The notes beneath the pieces were generated by a model. It had not been told where the DNA came from. It ran no database searches and was given only the letters and a program-made list of their open reading frames with translations. A DNA stretch of 64,000 nucleotides from Streptomyces sp. 71268 (GTDB lineage Bacteria; Actinomycetota; Actinomycetes; Streptomycetales; Streptomycetaceae). This document shows positions 8,588-16,842 of the stretch, piece by piece (within the stretch, counting starts at the first letter, position 1; the number at the start of each line of letters is the position of its first letter). The translations under genes were made by a program, and so were the position numbers. The DNA lies in contig NZ_CP114200.1 of NCBI RefSeq assembly GCF_029392895.1, forward strand, positions 3,379,001 through 3,443,000, in the 5' to 3' direction.

Positions 8588-9511
8588 TCACCGTGCGGCC
8601 TCCTCCAAGGAACCGGCCCGCAGCGCGGGCAGGAGGCTGCGGGCGACGAAGGTCTCGATCGTCGTCGGCGTGGTGGTGGCCGCGGACCGGGGTTGGCGAG
8701 CGGCGATGCGTCCGGAGTTGATCGAGCGGGCCACCTCGGCCATCAGGCCGGCGACGTTCGCCGACGCCCCGGCCGCGCGCTGCTCGGCCACGAACCGCTC
8801 GATCGGCTGTTGTTCGTATCGCAGGCCCGGCAGGTCCACGAGCCTGCCGATCACGGCCGTCACCTCGGCCATGCTCAGGTCGCGCTCGCCGTGCAGTTCG
8901 ACCACCTCCGGCGCGCCCGGGCGTGCCGGGGTCGGCCCGACGAGGTGGCGGGCGGCGGCGCGGCCGACGTCCTCGGCGGCGATGAACGGCATCGGGAGGT
9001 CGGGGGTGAAGGGTGCCGCGACCCGGCCGTCCCGGCGGATGGACTCGACCTGGCCGAGCAGGTTCTCCATGAAGTAGCCGGCCCGCAGGTGGGTGACCGC
9101 CGCGTCCAGGGTGTTCGTACGCCGCTCCAGCCGGTGCAACCCGGCCACCGGGCCGGTGCCGGCCTCCTGGTCCGCGCCCCAGCTACTCAACGTCACCACC
9201 CGCCGCACACCGGCGGCGGCCAGCACCACCGTCATGGCCTCGACGATCCGGTGCTGGTGCGCCGCGAAGTCGGGGCTGTCGGGGATGTAGTTGGGTTGGA
9301 CCATGACGTAGACGCCCTCGGCGCCGTGACAGGCCGCGGCGAGCGCCTGCGCGTCGGTCGGCTCCGCCACCACCGGCTCCGCGCCGGCGGCGGCGGCCGG
9401 CGCCAGGCCACGGGCACCGCGCCCGAGCGCGCGCACGCCGTGGCCGGCGCGTACCAGCTCGTCCACGACGGCGCTGCCCGTACGCCCGGTGGCCCCTGTC
9501 ACCACGTACAT
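8588..9511 (-). CDS. NmrA/YtfG-like NAD(P)-binding protein
   Basis: This is a Rossmann-fold protein of the atypical SDR/NmrA family, 307 residues long, probably an NADPH-dependent reductase or a redox sensor. The glycine-rich motif VTGATGRTGSAV is at residues 4-15. An NmrA-type central region (GVYVMVQPNYIPD, VVTLSSWGADQ) is followed by a substrate-binding C terminus. A classical YxxxK pair is not obvious, as is common in this subgroup. The gene is divergent from the MmyB-type regulator at 9702, and the 190-bp gap between them holds a nested inverted repeat. This arrangement is frequent for that regulator family and suggests the neighbour controls this gene. Confidence 0.82.
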   Translation of the reverse strand: MYVVTGATGRTGSAVVDELVRAGHGVRALGRGARGLAPAAAAGAEPVVAEPTDAQALAAACHGAEGVYVMVQPNYIPDSPDFAAHQHRIVEAMTVVLAAAGVRRVVTLSSWGADQEAGTGPVAGLHRLERRTNTLDAAVTHLRAGYFMENLLGQVESIRRDGRVAAPFTPDLPMPFIAAEDVGRAAARHLVGPTPARPGAPEVVELHGERDLSMAEVTAVIGRLVDLPGLRYEQQPIERFVAEQRAAGASANVAGLMAEVARSINSGRIAARQPRSAATTTPTTIETFVARSLLPALRAGSLEEAAR

Positions 9512-9567
9512 GTGATGCCTCTCCTCCTCGCTCCCACGGCGCGCCGCGCCGCCTGACCAACGGCGAC

Positions 9568-9637
9568 GCTAGGCGCCGGCCGGGCAGCGCGGGTGGTGGT
9601 GGCACACCCACCCGCGAGCGCGAGACCGGCGCCTAGC
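9568..9637. promoter_or_regulatory. Nested inverted repeat in the divergent NmrA / MmyB-type promoter region
   Basis: The outer arms GCTAGGCGCCGG (9568-9579) and CCGGCGCCTAGC (9626-9637) are a perfect 12-bp match. The inner arms GCGGGTGG (9589-9596) and CCACCCGC (9608-9615) share the same centre. The pair sits midway between the divergent starts at 9511 and 9702. This is the expected place for an autoregulatory operator of the adjacent regulator. Confidence 0.6.
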
Positions 9638-9701
9638 ATGACTGGCCCGGCTGGCATGGCTGGCACGGGTGACATGGCTGGCACAGGTGAGGAGGGTGAC
9701 C

Positions 9702-10568
9702 GTGGGTGACGCGGCTGGCGAGGGCGACAGGGGCGGGCCGGGTGCCGCGTCGAGATCGGCGGGACCGCTCGCGGAGTACCTCCGCGCCCGCCGCGCGCTC
9801 GTCCGTCCCACGGACCACGGCCTCGCCCCCGGGCCCGCCCGGCAGGTGCCGGGGTTGCGGCGCGAGGAGGTCGCGCTGCTCGCCGGCGTCAGCACCGACT
9901 ACTACGTCCACCTGGAACAGGGCCGCGAGCGCCGGCCCTCCTCCCAGGTGCTCGCCGCGCTGGCCCGCGCCCTACGCCTCGACACCGCCGCCCACACCCA
10001 CCTGCGCGCCCTCGCGGACCAGCCCACCCCACCCACCGCCCCGGACACCCTGCCCACCGGCACCGAAGACGCCCTCACCCACCTCGTACGCCACTGGGTC
10101 ACCGCCCCGGCCATGCTGGTCACCCCCTGGCTGGACGTGCTCGTACGCAACGGCCCCGCCGACGCGCTCTACGCCAGCCTCCCGCTGCGCGACAACCTGG
10201 CCCGGATGGCGTTCCTGGACCCCGCCGTCGGGGAGTTCGTCCCCGACCCCGAGCACCTGGCCCAGTGCACCGTCGGCACGCTGCGCGCGGCGGCCGGCCC
10301 CGCGCCGTACACCCCCCAGATGGCCGACCTGGTCGGCGAACTCAGTGACCGCAGCGCCTCGTTCCGTCGCCTCTGGGCCCGCCACGACGTCCACCGCAAG
10401 GCCAGTGCCACCAAGCACTTCCGCCACCCGGTGGCCGGCCCGCTCACCCTGCGCCAGCACGTCCTGACCCCGCCCGACCACCCGGAACTCCAACTGTGGA
10501 TCTACCAGGCCGAGCCGGGCTCCCCGTCGGAACGCGCGCTTCTCACCCTCGGGGAATCGGCGGCCTGA
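9702..10568 (+). CDS. XRE regulator with MmyB-type ligand-binding domain
   Basis: This is a 288-residue regulator. An N-terminal XRE helix-turn-helix (LRREEVALLAGVSTDYYVHLEQGRERRPSSQVLAALARAL) is followed from about residue 105 by an MmyB-like domain (PWLDVLVRNGPADALY, a C-terminal HPVAGPLTLRQHVL strand and LQLWIYQAEPGS), a PAS-related pocket thought to bind a fatty-acid-like ligand. The GTG at 9702 is chosen because AGGAGG at 9690-9695 is 6 nt upstream; the earlier GTG at 9669 has no such site. It is divergent from the NmrA-type gene, its likely target. Upstream, short ctggcayggg-like units at 9640-9690 repeat three to four times. Confidence 0.9.
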   Translation: MGDAAGEGDRGGPGAASRSAGPLAEYLRARRALVRPTDHGLAPGPARQVPGLRREEVALLAGVSTDYYVHLEQGRERRPSSQVLAALARALRLDTAAHTHLRALADQPTPPTAPDTLPTGTEDALTHLVRHWVTAPAMLVTPWLDVLVRNGPADALYASLPLRDNLARMAFLDPAVGEFVPDPEHLAQCTVGTLRAAAGPAPYTPQMADLVGELSDRSASFRRLWARHDVHRKASATKHFRHPVAGPLTLRQHVLTPPDHPELQLWIYQAEPGSPSERALLTLGESAA

Positions 10569-10635
10569 ACGCCTGGCCGGCCGGGGCCAGCAGGGCCGCC
10601 CCCCGCCCAAGCCGGCGCGGCCGTCGCCGCCGCGC

Positions 10636-11229
10636 TCAACCGCGTCCGGCGCGCCTGTCGGCCGCCGCTCGCCGACCTCCCCGCGAACCGTCAACGCTCC
10701 GGCTCCGGTTCAGCGCCACGTTCCGCGTCTTCCTGCGGTGGCCCGACTCGGCGAGCAGGGCGAGTACCGCCGGCGATGTCGACTCCTCGGCGAGTAGGCG
10801 CTGCATCCAGTCCGTGACCCGCGCCAACTCGGCCGCCGTCGGCACGTGACCGTCCCTGACGGACAGGTGGAACAGCCAGTCGTGGACGCGACGGCGGATG
10901 AACTCGCGGTACGCCTCCGTCGTCAGGCGCTCGACCTCCGGCAGCAGCCCGGCCGCCCACCGCCGGAACTCGGCGGGACCGCTCGCCCGCGTCGCGACCT
11001 TGTCCACGAGGGCGACCACCGCCGTCTTGGACGTCATCTCGTGGGGGTCGCGCAGGATCGTGGCCACGAGCGCGCGGTCACGTTCGCGGCTCGGCGCGGA
11101 GGCGGCCACCGAGACGACGCGCTGGTACGCGGCCGACCGGACGTGCTCGTCCGCGACGGCCTCCTCGACGTCCACGTCGAGGACGCCGGCCGCCGCCAGC
11201 AACTCGGCCACATCACCACGCCATGTCAC
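10636..11229 (-). CDS. Hypothetical protein, helical
   Basis: This 197-residue protein is not recognised. It is predicted to be mostly helical, with a repeated pattern of hydrophobic residues (VAELLAAAGVLDVDVEEAV, TAVVALVDKVATRA, RRWAAGLLPEVERL), a central DWLFHLS segment and a basic C-terminal tail of about 30 residues (RRKTRNVALNRSRS onward). There is no signal peptide or membrane segment. It stands alone between the convergent MmyB-type gene and the two-component system. Base composition matches its neighbours. Confidence 0.6.
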   Translation of the reverse strand: MTWRGDVAELLAAAGVLDVDVEEAVADEHVRSAAYQRVVSVAASAPSRERDRALVATILRDPHEMTSKTAVVALVDKVATRASGPAEFRRWAAGLLPEVERLTTEAYREFIRRRVHDWLFHLSVRDGHVPTAAELARVTDWMQRLLAEESTSPAVLALLAESGHRRKTRNVALNRSRSVDGSRGGRRAAADRRAGRG

Positions 11230-11335
11230 CGCTCCATTCTCCGCTCACCTCTCCGCTCACCGGGCGGGGCGGTTGACGGCGTCGCGCCGGGCCGGGCGCT
11301 CGCCCCACCGGACCGGCCGGCGGGCACGCCACGCA

Positions 11336-12076
11336 CTACGCGCCGCTGGGCGTGTCCCCGCCCGGGGTGACCAGCCCCGTCTCGTACGCGAAGACGACGG
11401 CCTGGACGCGGTCGCGCAGGTCCAGTTTCGACAGGATGCGGCCGATGTGGCTCTTGACCGTGGTCGGGCTGAGGAACAGCCGGGAGGCGAGTTCGGCGTT
11501 GCTGAGGCCCGTCGCGAGCAACCGGAGCACCTCCATCTCGCGCGGGCTGAGGCCGGACAGGTCGCGGTGCGGTGCGACGGTGCGCGGCTCCTCGCGCGGG
11601 GCGAAGCGCTCGATCAGCCGCCGCGTGATGGTGGGCGCGAGCAGCGCGTCACCGGTCCGTACCAGGCGCAGGGCGGCGACCAGGTGTTCCGGGGTGACGT
11701 CCTTGAGCAGGAAGCCGCTGGCGCCGGCCGTGAGCGCGGCGTAGACGTAAGTGTCGAGGTCGTACGTGGTGAGGATGATGACCCGGGTGCCGTCCAGGCC
11801 CGCGTCGCCGACGATGCGCCTGGTGGCCTCGATGCCGTCCGTCTGCGGCATCCGGATGTCCATCAGCACCACGTCGGGCCGCGTGCGCCGGACCGCCGCC
11901 ACGGCCTCGGCCCCGTCGGCCGCCTCGGCCGTCACGTCGATGCCGTCCGCGGCGAGGATCATGCGGAAGCCGGTGCGCACCAGGGCCTGGTCGTCGGCGA
12001 TGACGACGCGCAGCGGTGGGTGAACGCGCAGCGGTGGGTGGTCCGTGGGTACGGACCCGCTCGTGGGCGGGTTCAT
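11336..12076 (-). CDS. NarL/LuxR-type response regulator
   Basis: This is the DNA-binding half of a two-component system, 246 residues long. The receiver domain (about 22-140) has the phospho-acceptor Asp in PDVVLMDIRMP, the conserved Thr in ILTTYD and the Lys in LLKDVTPEHL. The C-terminal LuxR helix-turn-helix is LSPREMEVLRLLATGLSNAELASRLFLSPTTVKSHIGRIL. Its first codon overlaps the end of the histidine kinase gene by 4 nt (12073-12076), so the two are translationally coupled. The pair is divergent from an ABC exporter (13596-16702), the likely regulated target. Confidence 0.94.
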   Translation of the reverse strand: MNPPTSGSVPTDHPPLRVHPPLRVVIADDQALVRTGFRMILAADGIDVTAEAADGAEAVAAVRRTRPDVVLMDIRMPQTDGIEATRRIVGDAGLDGTRVIILTTYDLDTYVYAALTAGASGFLLKDVTPEHLVAALRLVRTGDALLAPTITRRLIERFAPREEPRTVAPHRDLSGLSPREMEVLRLLATGLSNAELASRLFLSPTTVKSHIGRILSKLDLRDRVQAVVFAYETGLVTPGGDTPSGA

Positions 12077-13374
12077 GCGGCGCTCCAGGGGATGCGGGCC
12101 GTGACCTGGTAGCCGCCGGCGTTCGTCGGCCCGGTCGTCAGCTCGCCCCGGTAGACGGCCAACCGTTCGCGCAGCCCCAGGTGGCCGCGGCCGTTGCTCT
12201 CCACCGGCGGGTGGGCCTGGTCGCCGCCGGTGTCCGTGACCTCGATCTCCAGCCGGTCGTCGGCGTACGTGATGGCCACAGAGGCGTGCGCGCCGCGCGC
12301 GTGTTTGAGCGTGTTGGTCAGCGCCTCCTGGACGACGCGGTAGGCCGCGAGGTCAACCCCCGGTGGCAGCGGGGTCGGTGGCAGCGACACGTCGACGGTG
12401 ACGGGCGTCCCGGCGGCGCGTACCCGGTGGACCAGCGCGTCGAGTCGCGCGAGCCCGGGCTGGGGCTCCAAAGCGTCGGGCCGCTCCTGGTCCGGGGCGG
12501 CCAACAGGCCCATCACGTGGCGCAGTTCGGCCATGGCGGCCCGGCCTCCCGCCTCGACGGCCAGCAGCGCTTCCTTCGACTGTTCGGGCACCACGTCCAT
12601 CACCTTGCGGGCCGCGCCCGCCTGGATCACCATCACGCTCACGTTGTGGGTCACCACGTCGTGCAGCTCGGCGGCGATGCGGGCGCGCTCCTCCTCGACG
12701 GCCCGGCGCGTGGCCTCCTCCTGCGCCGCCCGCAACTCGGCGACCCGGTCCCGGCTGGCCGCCAACCGCAGTTGCAGGAAGCGGACGAGGCTGGCCAGCA
12801 TCCCGGCCACGAGCAGTACGAATCCCGGGCTCGACCAGCCGGGGAGCACGGGGTCCGCGTTGCGGAAGGCGTAACCGGACAGCGCCGCGGCGATCACCAG
12901 GACGGCGATCGCCGCCACCCGGTACCGGCTGTGGACGACGGCGCTGTAGGCCCCGATGACGCAGGCCACCACGGTGATCCAGGAAGCCGAGTCGCCCACG
13001 GCCAGGGCCGCGCCCAGCACCACCACGAACTGGGTCAGCGGGTACCGGCGCCGGGCCACCAGCGGCAGCGTCGACAGGACGACCAGGCCCCAGGGCACGG
13101 GGTCACGCTCCTCCGCCGCCGGCACCGCCACCTGGCCCGGGTCGGGCGGCGCGGGCGGAGCCGGGACCCCGGCCCCGGCGTCGACCCGCGGCGGGATGTC
13201 CACCGGCCCGTCGCCGGAGTAGCGCACCGCCACGAACAGGGCGACGACGGTCAGCACGACCGCCAGCGCCACGTCGGCGCGCACCGCTCGCCGGGACGGC
13301 GGGGCCGCCTTGGCCTCCGGCCGCAGCGCGTCGACGAGCTGCTGGTAGGCGCCGCGCCGGCGTTCGGTGTCCAT
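12073..13374 (-). CDS. Sensor histidine kinase (HisKA_3 type)
   Basis: This is a membrane sensor kinase of 433 residues. An N-terminal membrane region has about four to six spans between residues 30 and 175 and no large extracellular domain, as in bacitracin/LiaS-like or DesK-like kinases. The dimerisation helix carries the phospho-accepting His in RARIAAELHDVVTHNVSVM. The C-terminal HATPase domain shows EALTNTLKHARGA and GRGHLGLRERLAVY. The ATG at 13374 (MDTERRRGAYQQL) is preferred over a start nine codons upstream. Its position divergent from a permease/ATPase pair suggests it senses stress on the membrane or a peptide antibiotic, but the signal is not visible. Confidence 0.92.
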   Translation of the reverse strand: MDTERRRGAYQQLVDALRPEAKAAPPSRRAVRADVALAVVLTVVALFVAVRYSGDGPVDIPPRVDAGAGVPAPPAPPDPGQVAVPAAEERDPVPWGLVVLSTLPLVARRRYPLTQFVVVLGAALAVGDSASWITVVACVIGAYSAVVHSRYRVAAIAVLVIAAALSGYAFRNADPVLPGWSSPGFVLLVAGMLASLVRFLQLRLAASRDRVAELRAAQEEATRRAVEEERARIAAELHDVVTHNVSVMVIQAGAARKVMDVVPEQSKEALLAVEAGGRAAMAELRHVMGLLAAPDQERPDALEPQPGLARLDALVHRVRAAGTPVTVDVSLPPTPLPPGVDLAAYRVVQEALTNTLKHARGAHASVAITYADDRLEIEVTDTGGDQAHPPVESNGRGHLGLRERLAVYRGELTTGPTNAGGYQVTARIPWSAA

Positions 13375-13595
13375 CCCTAGATTGTGCGGTGCCCGCCGCA
13401 CGGGCCGCGTCCGCCTGTGCGGTCAGGGCCTCGTCCGCACGTCGTACTCCTCGGGGAGGACGCCGCGGCCGGTTCCTCCCTCCGGAGGGCCCGATGCTGG
13501 TTCCACGGCCGACGCGCCCGCCACGCGACCGCCTCTACGTTCACCGGGCCGGCAACAGCAGGCGCCCCCAGCGACCGTGAGGACGGGCTACTCGT

Positions 13596-14288
13596 ATGCG
13601 TCAGGTGATCGAACTGGAGGGTGTGGCCAAGCGCTACGACAGCGGCGGAGCGCCGGCGCTCGGACCGTGCACGCTCAGCGTCGCCCAGGGCGAGGCCCTC
13701 GCCGTGACGGGCCCCTCCGGCAGCGGCAAGTCCACCCTGCTCAACCTCGTCGCCGGCCTCGATCGGCCGACCGCCGGCGCCGTGACCGTGGCCGGCCGGC
13801 GGATCGACCGGTTGAGCGAACGCGCCCTGGCCACGTTCCGGCGCGCGCACATCGGCATCGCCTTCCAGTTCTTCAACCTCCTCGACGACCTCACCGTCAC
13901 CGACAACATCCAGCTCCCGGCCCAGCTCGCCGGGGCCAGCCGGCGCCAGGCCGCCGCCCGCGCGGCTGAACTCATGGAGGCGCTGGGCATCCAGCGGCAC
14001 GCCCGCGCCTACCCGGGCCGGCTCTCCGGGGGAGAGCGCCAACGAGTCGCGTTCGCCCGGGCGTTGGTCAACCGCCCAGCGCTGCTGCTCGCCGACGAGC
14101 CCACCGGCGCGCTCGACAGCGCGGCGGGCCACGACGTGCGCGGCCTGCTGCTGGACCTGCGCCGGACCGGGCAGACCATCGTGCTGGTGACGCACGACCC
14201 GGCGCTGGCGCGGGCCTGCGCGAGCCGCACGGTCCACCTGGTCGACGGTCGTATCGCCAGCGACTCGTCCGCGCGGGCCGCGCGGTGA
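13596..14288 (+). CDS. ABC transporter ATP-binding protein (LolD/MacB type)
   Basis: This is the ATPase subunit of a FtsX-type ABC system, 230 residues long. Walker A is TGPSGSGKST, the Q-loop is IGIAFQFFNLL, the signature is LSGGERQRVAFARAL and Walker B is ALLLADEPTGALD, followed by the H-loop His in LVTHDP. It overlaps the permease gene by 4 nt (14285-14288), so the two are made together. The full exporter would act at the cytoplasmic membrane. The NarL-type two-component system is divergent from it, a common arrangement for antimicrobial-peptide defence transporters. Confidence 0.95.
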   Translation: MRQVIELEGVAKRYDSGGAPALGPCTLSVAQGEALAVTGPSGSGKSTLLNLVAGLDRPTAGAVTVAGRRIDRLSERALATFRRAHIGIAFQFFNLLDDLTVTDNIQLPAQLAGASRRQAAARAAELMEALGIQRHARAYPGRLSGGERQRVAFARALVNRPALLLADEPTGALDSAAGHDVRGLLLDLRRTGQTIVLVTHDPALARACASRTVHLVDGRIASDSSARAAR

Positions 14289-16702
14289 TCCGGTTCGGCA
14301 GCGGCGCCATGGGCCGGGTCGTACGCTCCGGGGTGGGGCGGCGGTGGGGGCGGACGGTGGTGATCGCCGTGGCCACGATGATGGCCGTGGCCTCGGCCGT
14401 GGTCGCCGGGACGCTGCTGGTCGCCTCGTCCGAGCCCTTCGCGCACGCCTTCGGGAAGCAGCGCGGCGCGCACCTGAGCGCTGAGTACGATCCGGCCAGG
14501 GCGAGCGCGGCCCAACTGGCCCGTACCGGACAGGCGACCGGCGTCACCGCGAGCGCGGGCCCCTACCCCGCCACGACGTTCCGCCCGGTGGACCCGACGG
14601 GTTTCCGGCTGCCGACGCTGACCCTGGTCGGCCGGCCCGACCCGGGCGGCGCCGTGGACCGCGTGGACCTGACCTCCGGCCGGTGGGCGCGGGCACCGGG
14701 CGAGGTCGTGCTCGCCGCCTCGTTCGAGGGGCCCACCATCGCCGTCGGCACCACGCTGCGGGCCTCGGACGCCCCGAACGCGCCCACCCTCACGGTCGTC
14801 GGCCTCGCCGTGTCGGTCAGCCAGACCGCCGACGCCTGGACGACGCCTGCGCAGGTCAACACCCTGGCGTCGGAGGGCAACCCGGTCACGCGCCAGATGC
14901 TCTACCGCTTCGACTCCGCGAGCACCACGGAACAGGTCCTCGCCGACCGGAGGAAGCTCGCCGCCGCCGTGCCGCCCAGGGCGCTCCTCGGCACCCGGTC
15001 CTGGCTGGACACCCAGCGCGCCGCCGACCAGGCCGCGGCGGCGACCGTCCCGTTCGTCACGGCCTTCGGCGTGCTCGGCATCGTGATGTCGGTGATCACC
15101 GTCAGCAGCGTGATCAGCGGCGCGGTCGGCACCAGCCGGCGCAGGATCGGCATCCTCAAGGCCATCGGCTTCACCCCGCGCGAGGTCGTACGCGCCTACC
15201 TGGCCCAGGCACTACTCCCGGCCAGCGTCGGCACCGCCCTGGGCGTCGCCCTGGGCAACCTCCTGGCGGTGCCGCTCCTCGCGGACACCGAGGAGATGTA
15301 CGGCGCCGGCCCGCTCGCGGCGGCCTGGTGGGTGAGCGCCCTGGTGCCGGCCGCCGCCCTGGTGATCGTGGGGCTCGCGGCGCTGGCCCCCGCCCTGCGG
15401 GCCGGGCGGCTGCGTACCGTCGAGGCCATCGCGCTCGGCCGGTCCCCGCGCCCGGGGCGCGGCCAGTGGGCGCACCGCGCGCTGGGGCGACTGCCCTTGC
15501 CGCGTCCGGTCACCTACGGCCTGGCCACCCCCTTCACGCACCCGGTCCGTGCCCTCGCGACGCTGCTCGCGGTGGCGTCCGGCACGGTCGCGGCGACCTT
15601 CGCGGTGGGCCTGACCTCGTCCCTGACCGCGATCGGCACCGCCCAGGACCCCGAGCGCCGGGCCGCCGTCACGGTCACCACCACCCGAGCCCACCAGATC
15701 GCTCCCCCACCGCCCCCTCCCGCGGGCGACAGCGCGACCAGCCCGTCACCCTCGCGCGGCGCCGCGCCCAATCCGACCGGTCTCAGGGCTGCCGACCCGG
15801 CGAAGGTCCGCGCCGCCCTCGCCTCGCGACCGGGCACGGACTCGTACTACGGCAAGGCCCACACCGAGGTCACCGTCGCCGGCGTCCCCGGCTCGGTGCA
15901 GGCCAGCCTGTACGAGGGTGACGCGCGCTCCGGCAGCTACGAGATGCTCGCCGGACACTGGCTCACCGGCCCGGGACAGGTGGTGGTGCCCAGCCGCTTC
16001 CTGGAGCGCACCAGCACCAGGATCGGCGACCCGGTGCGGGTCACCCACGCGGGGGAGAGCGCGCGCCTGCGCATCGTGGGCGAGTCCTTCGACACCTCGG
16101 GGGACGAACTGGAAATCCATGCCGACCTGGCCGACTTCCCCTCGGCCGAGCCCGACACCTTCCTCATCGAGGTGCGGCCCGGCGTCTCCGCCGACGCGTA
16201 CACGCGAGAAGTCGCCGCACTCGTCCAGCCCCTGGGCGGCGACGCCACGACCCACACCTCCCCGGGCCAGGACGGCACCGTCCTCCTCATGTCCGCGCTG
16301 GCCGCGCTGCTCACCCTGATGCTCGTCTGCGTGGCCGGCCTCGGCGTACTCGACTCCGCCCTCCTCGACACCCGCGAACGCGTCCACGACCTGGGCGTCT
16401 GCAAGGCGATCGGCATGTCACCACGCCAGACCATGCTCCTGGTGCTCACCCCGGTCACCGCGCTCGGCACACTCGGCGGCCTGCTCGGCGTGCCGGCGGG
16501 CTACGCGCTCCACCACCTCGTGATGCCGGTCATGGGCCATGCCGTGGGCACCACCCTGCCACCGTCGATCCTCGACGTGTACGGGCCGCTACGGCTGCTC
16601 CTGCTGGGACTGAGCGGAACCGCGATCGCGCTCCTGGGCGCCCTCGCGCCGGCCGGCTGGGCGGCCAGGACGCGTACGGCTGCGGCGTTGCGTGCGGAGT
16701 AG
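14285..16702 (+). CDS. FtsX-like ABC transporter permease
   Basis: This 805-residue permease works with the ATPase it overlaps. The order is an N-terminal membrane anchor (about 22-45), a first extracytoplasmic domain, three FtsX-type spans (about 255-375), a second anchor near 425-450, a second extracytoplasmic domain (about 455-660, including a Pro-rich linker PPPPPPAGDSATSPSPSRG) and three C-terminal spans (about 665-795). Two copies of the FtsX permease domain in one chain suit a homodimer-free exporter of the actinobacterial DUF214 type. The substrate cannot be read from sequence. The start is the GTG at 14285 inside the stop of the ATPase gene. Confidence 0.92.
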   Translation: MIRFGSGAMGRVVRSGVGRRWGRTVVIAVATMMAVASAVVAGTLLVASSEPFAHAFGKQRGAHLSAEYDPARASAAQLARTGQATGVTASAGPYPATTFRPVDPTGFRLPTLTLVGRPDPGGAVDRVDLTSGRWARAPGEVVLAASFEGPTIAVGTTLRASDAPNAPTLTVVGLAVSVSQTADAWTTPAQVNTLASEGNPVTRQMLYRFDSASTTEQVLADRRKLAAAVPPRALLGTRSWLDTQRAADQAAAATVPFVTAFGVLGIVMSVITVSSVISGAVGTSRRRIGILKAIGFTPREVVRAYLAQALLPASVGTALGVALGNLLAVPLLADTEEMYGAGPLAAAWWVSALVPAAALVIVGLAALAPALRAGRLRTVEAIALGRSPRPGRGQWAHRALGRLPLPRPVTYGLATPFTHPVRALATLLAVASGTVAATFAVGLTSSLTAIGTAQDPERRAAVTVTTTRAHQIAPPPPPPAGDSATSPSPSRGAAPNPTGLRAADPAKVRAALASRPGTDSYYGKAHTEVTVAGVPGSVQASLYEGDARSGSYEMLAGHWLTGPGQVVVPSRFLERTSTRIGDPVRVTHAGESARLRIVGESFDTSGDELEIHADLADFPSAEPDTFLIEVRPGVSADAYTREVAALVQPLGGDATTHTSPGQDGTVLLMSALAALLTLMLVCVAGLGVLDSALLDTRERVHDLGVCKAIGMSPRQTMLLVLTPVTALGTLGGLLGVPAGYALHHLVMPVMGHAVGTTLPPSILDVYGPLRLLLLGLSGTAIALLGALAPAGWAARTRTAAALRAE

Positions 16703-16842
16703 GGGCGGCGGCCTTGTCCCTACGACCACCGCGGTCGACCACGACGGACGCGTCCACGCTGGGCGCGACCGGAGCAACAGGGCCCGCCCTTCGCACCGTT
16801 GAGCGCTACCGTGCTGAGTGCTGACAGAGAACGGGGAGCACC

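Noticed and set aside
6305..10568. A complete natural-product cluster around the methyltransferase
   Set aside because: No core synthase (PKS, NRPS, terpene or RiPP gene) is present. A single methyltransferase with regulators is not enough.
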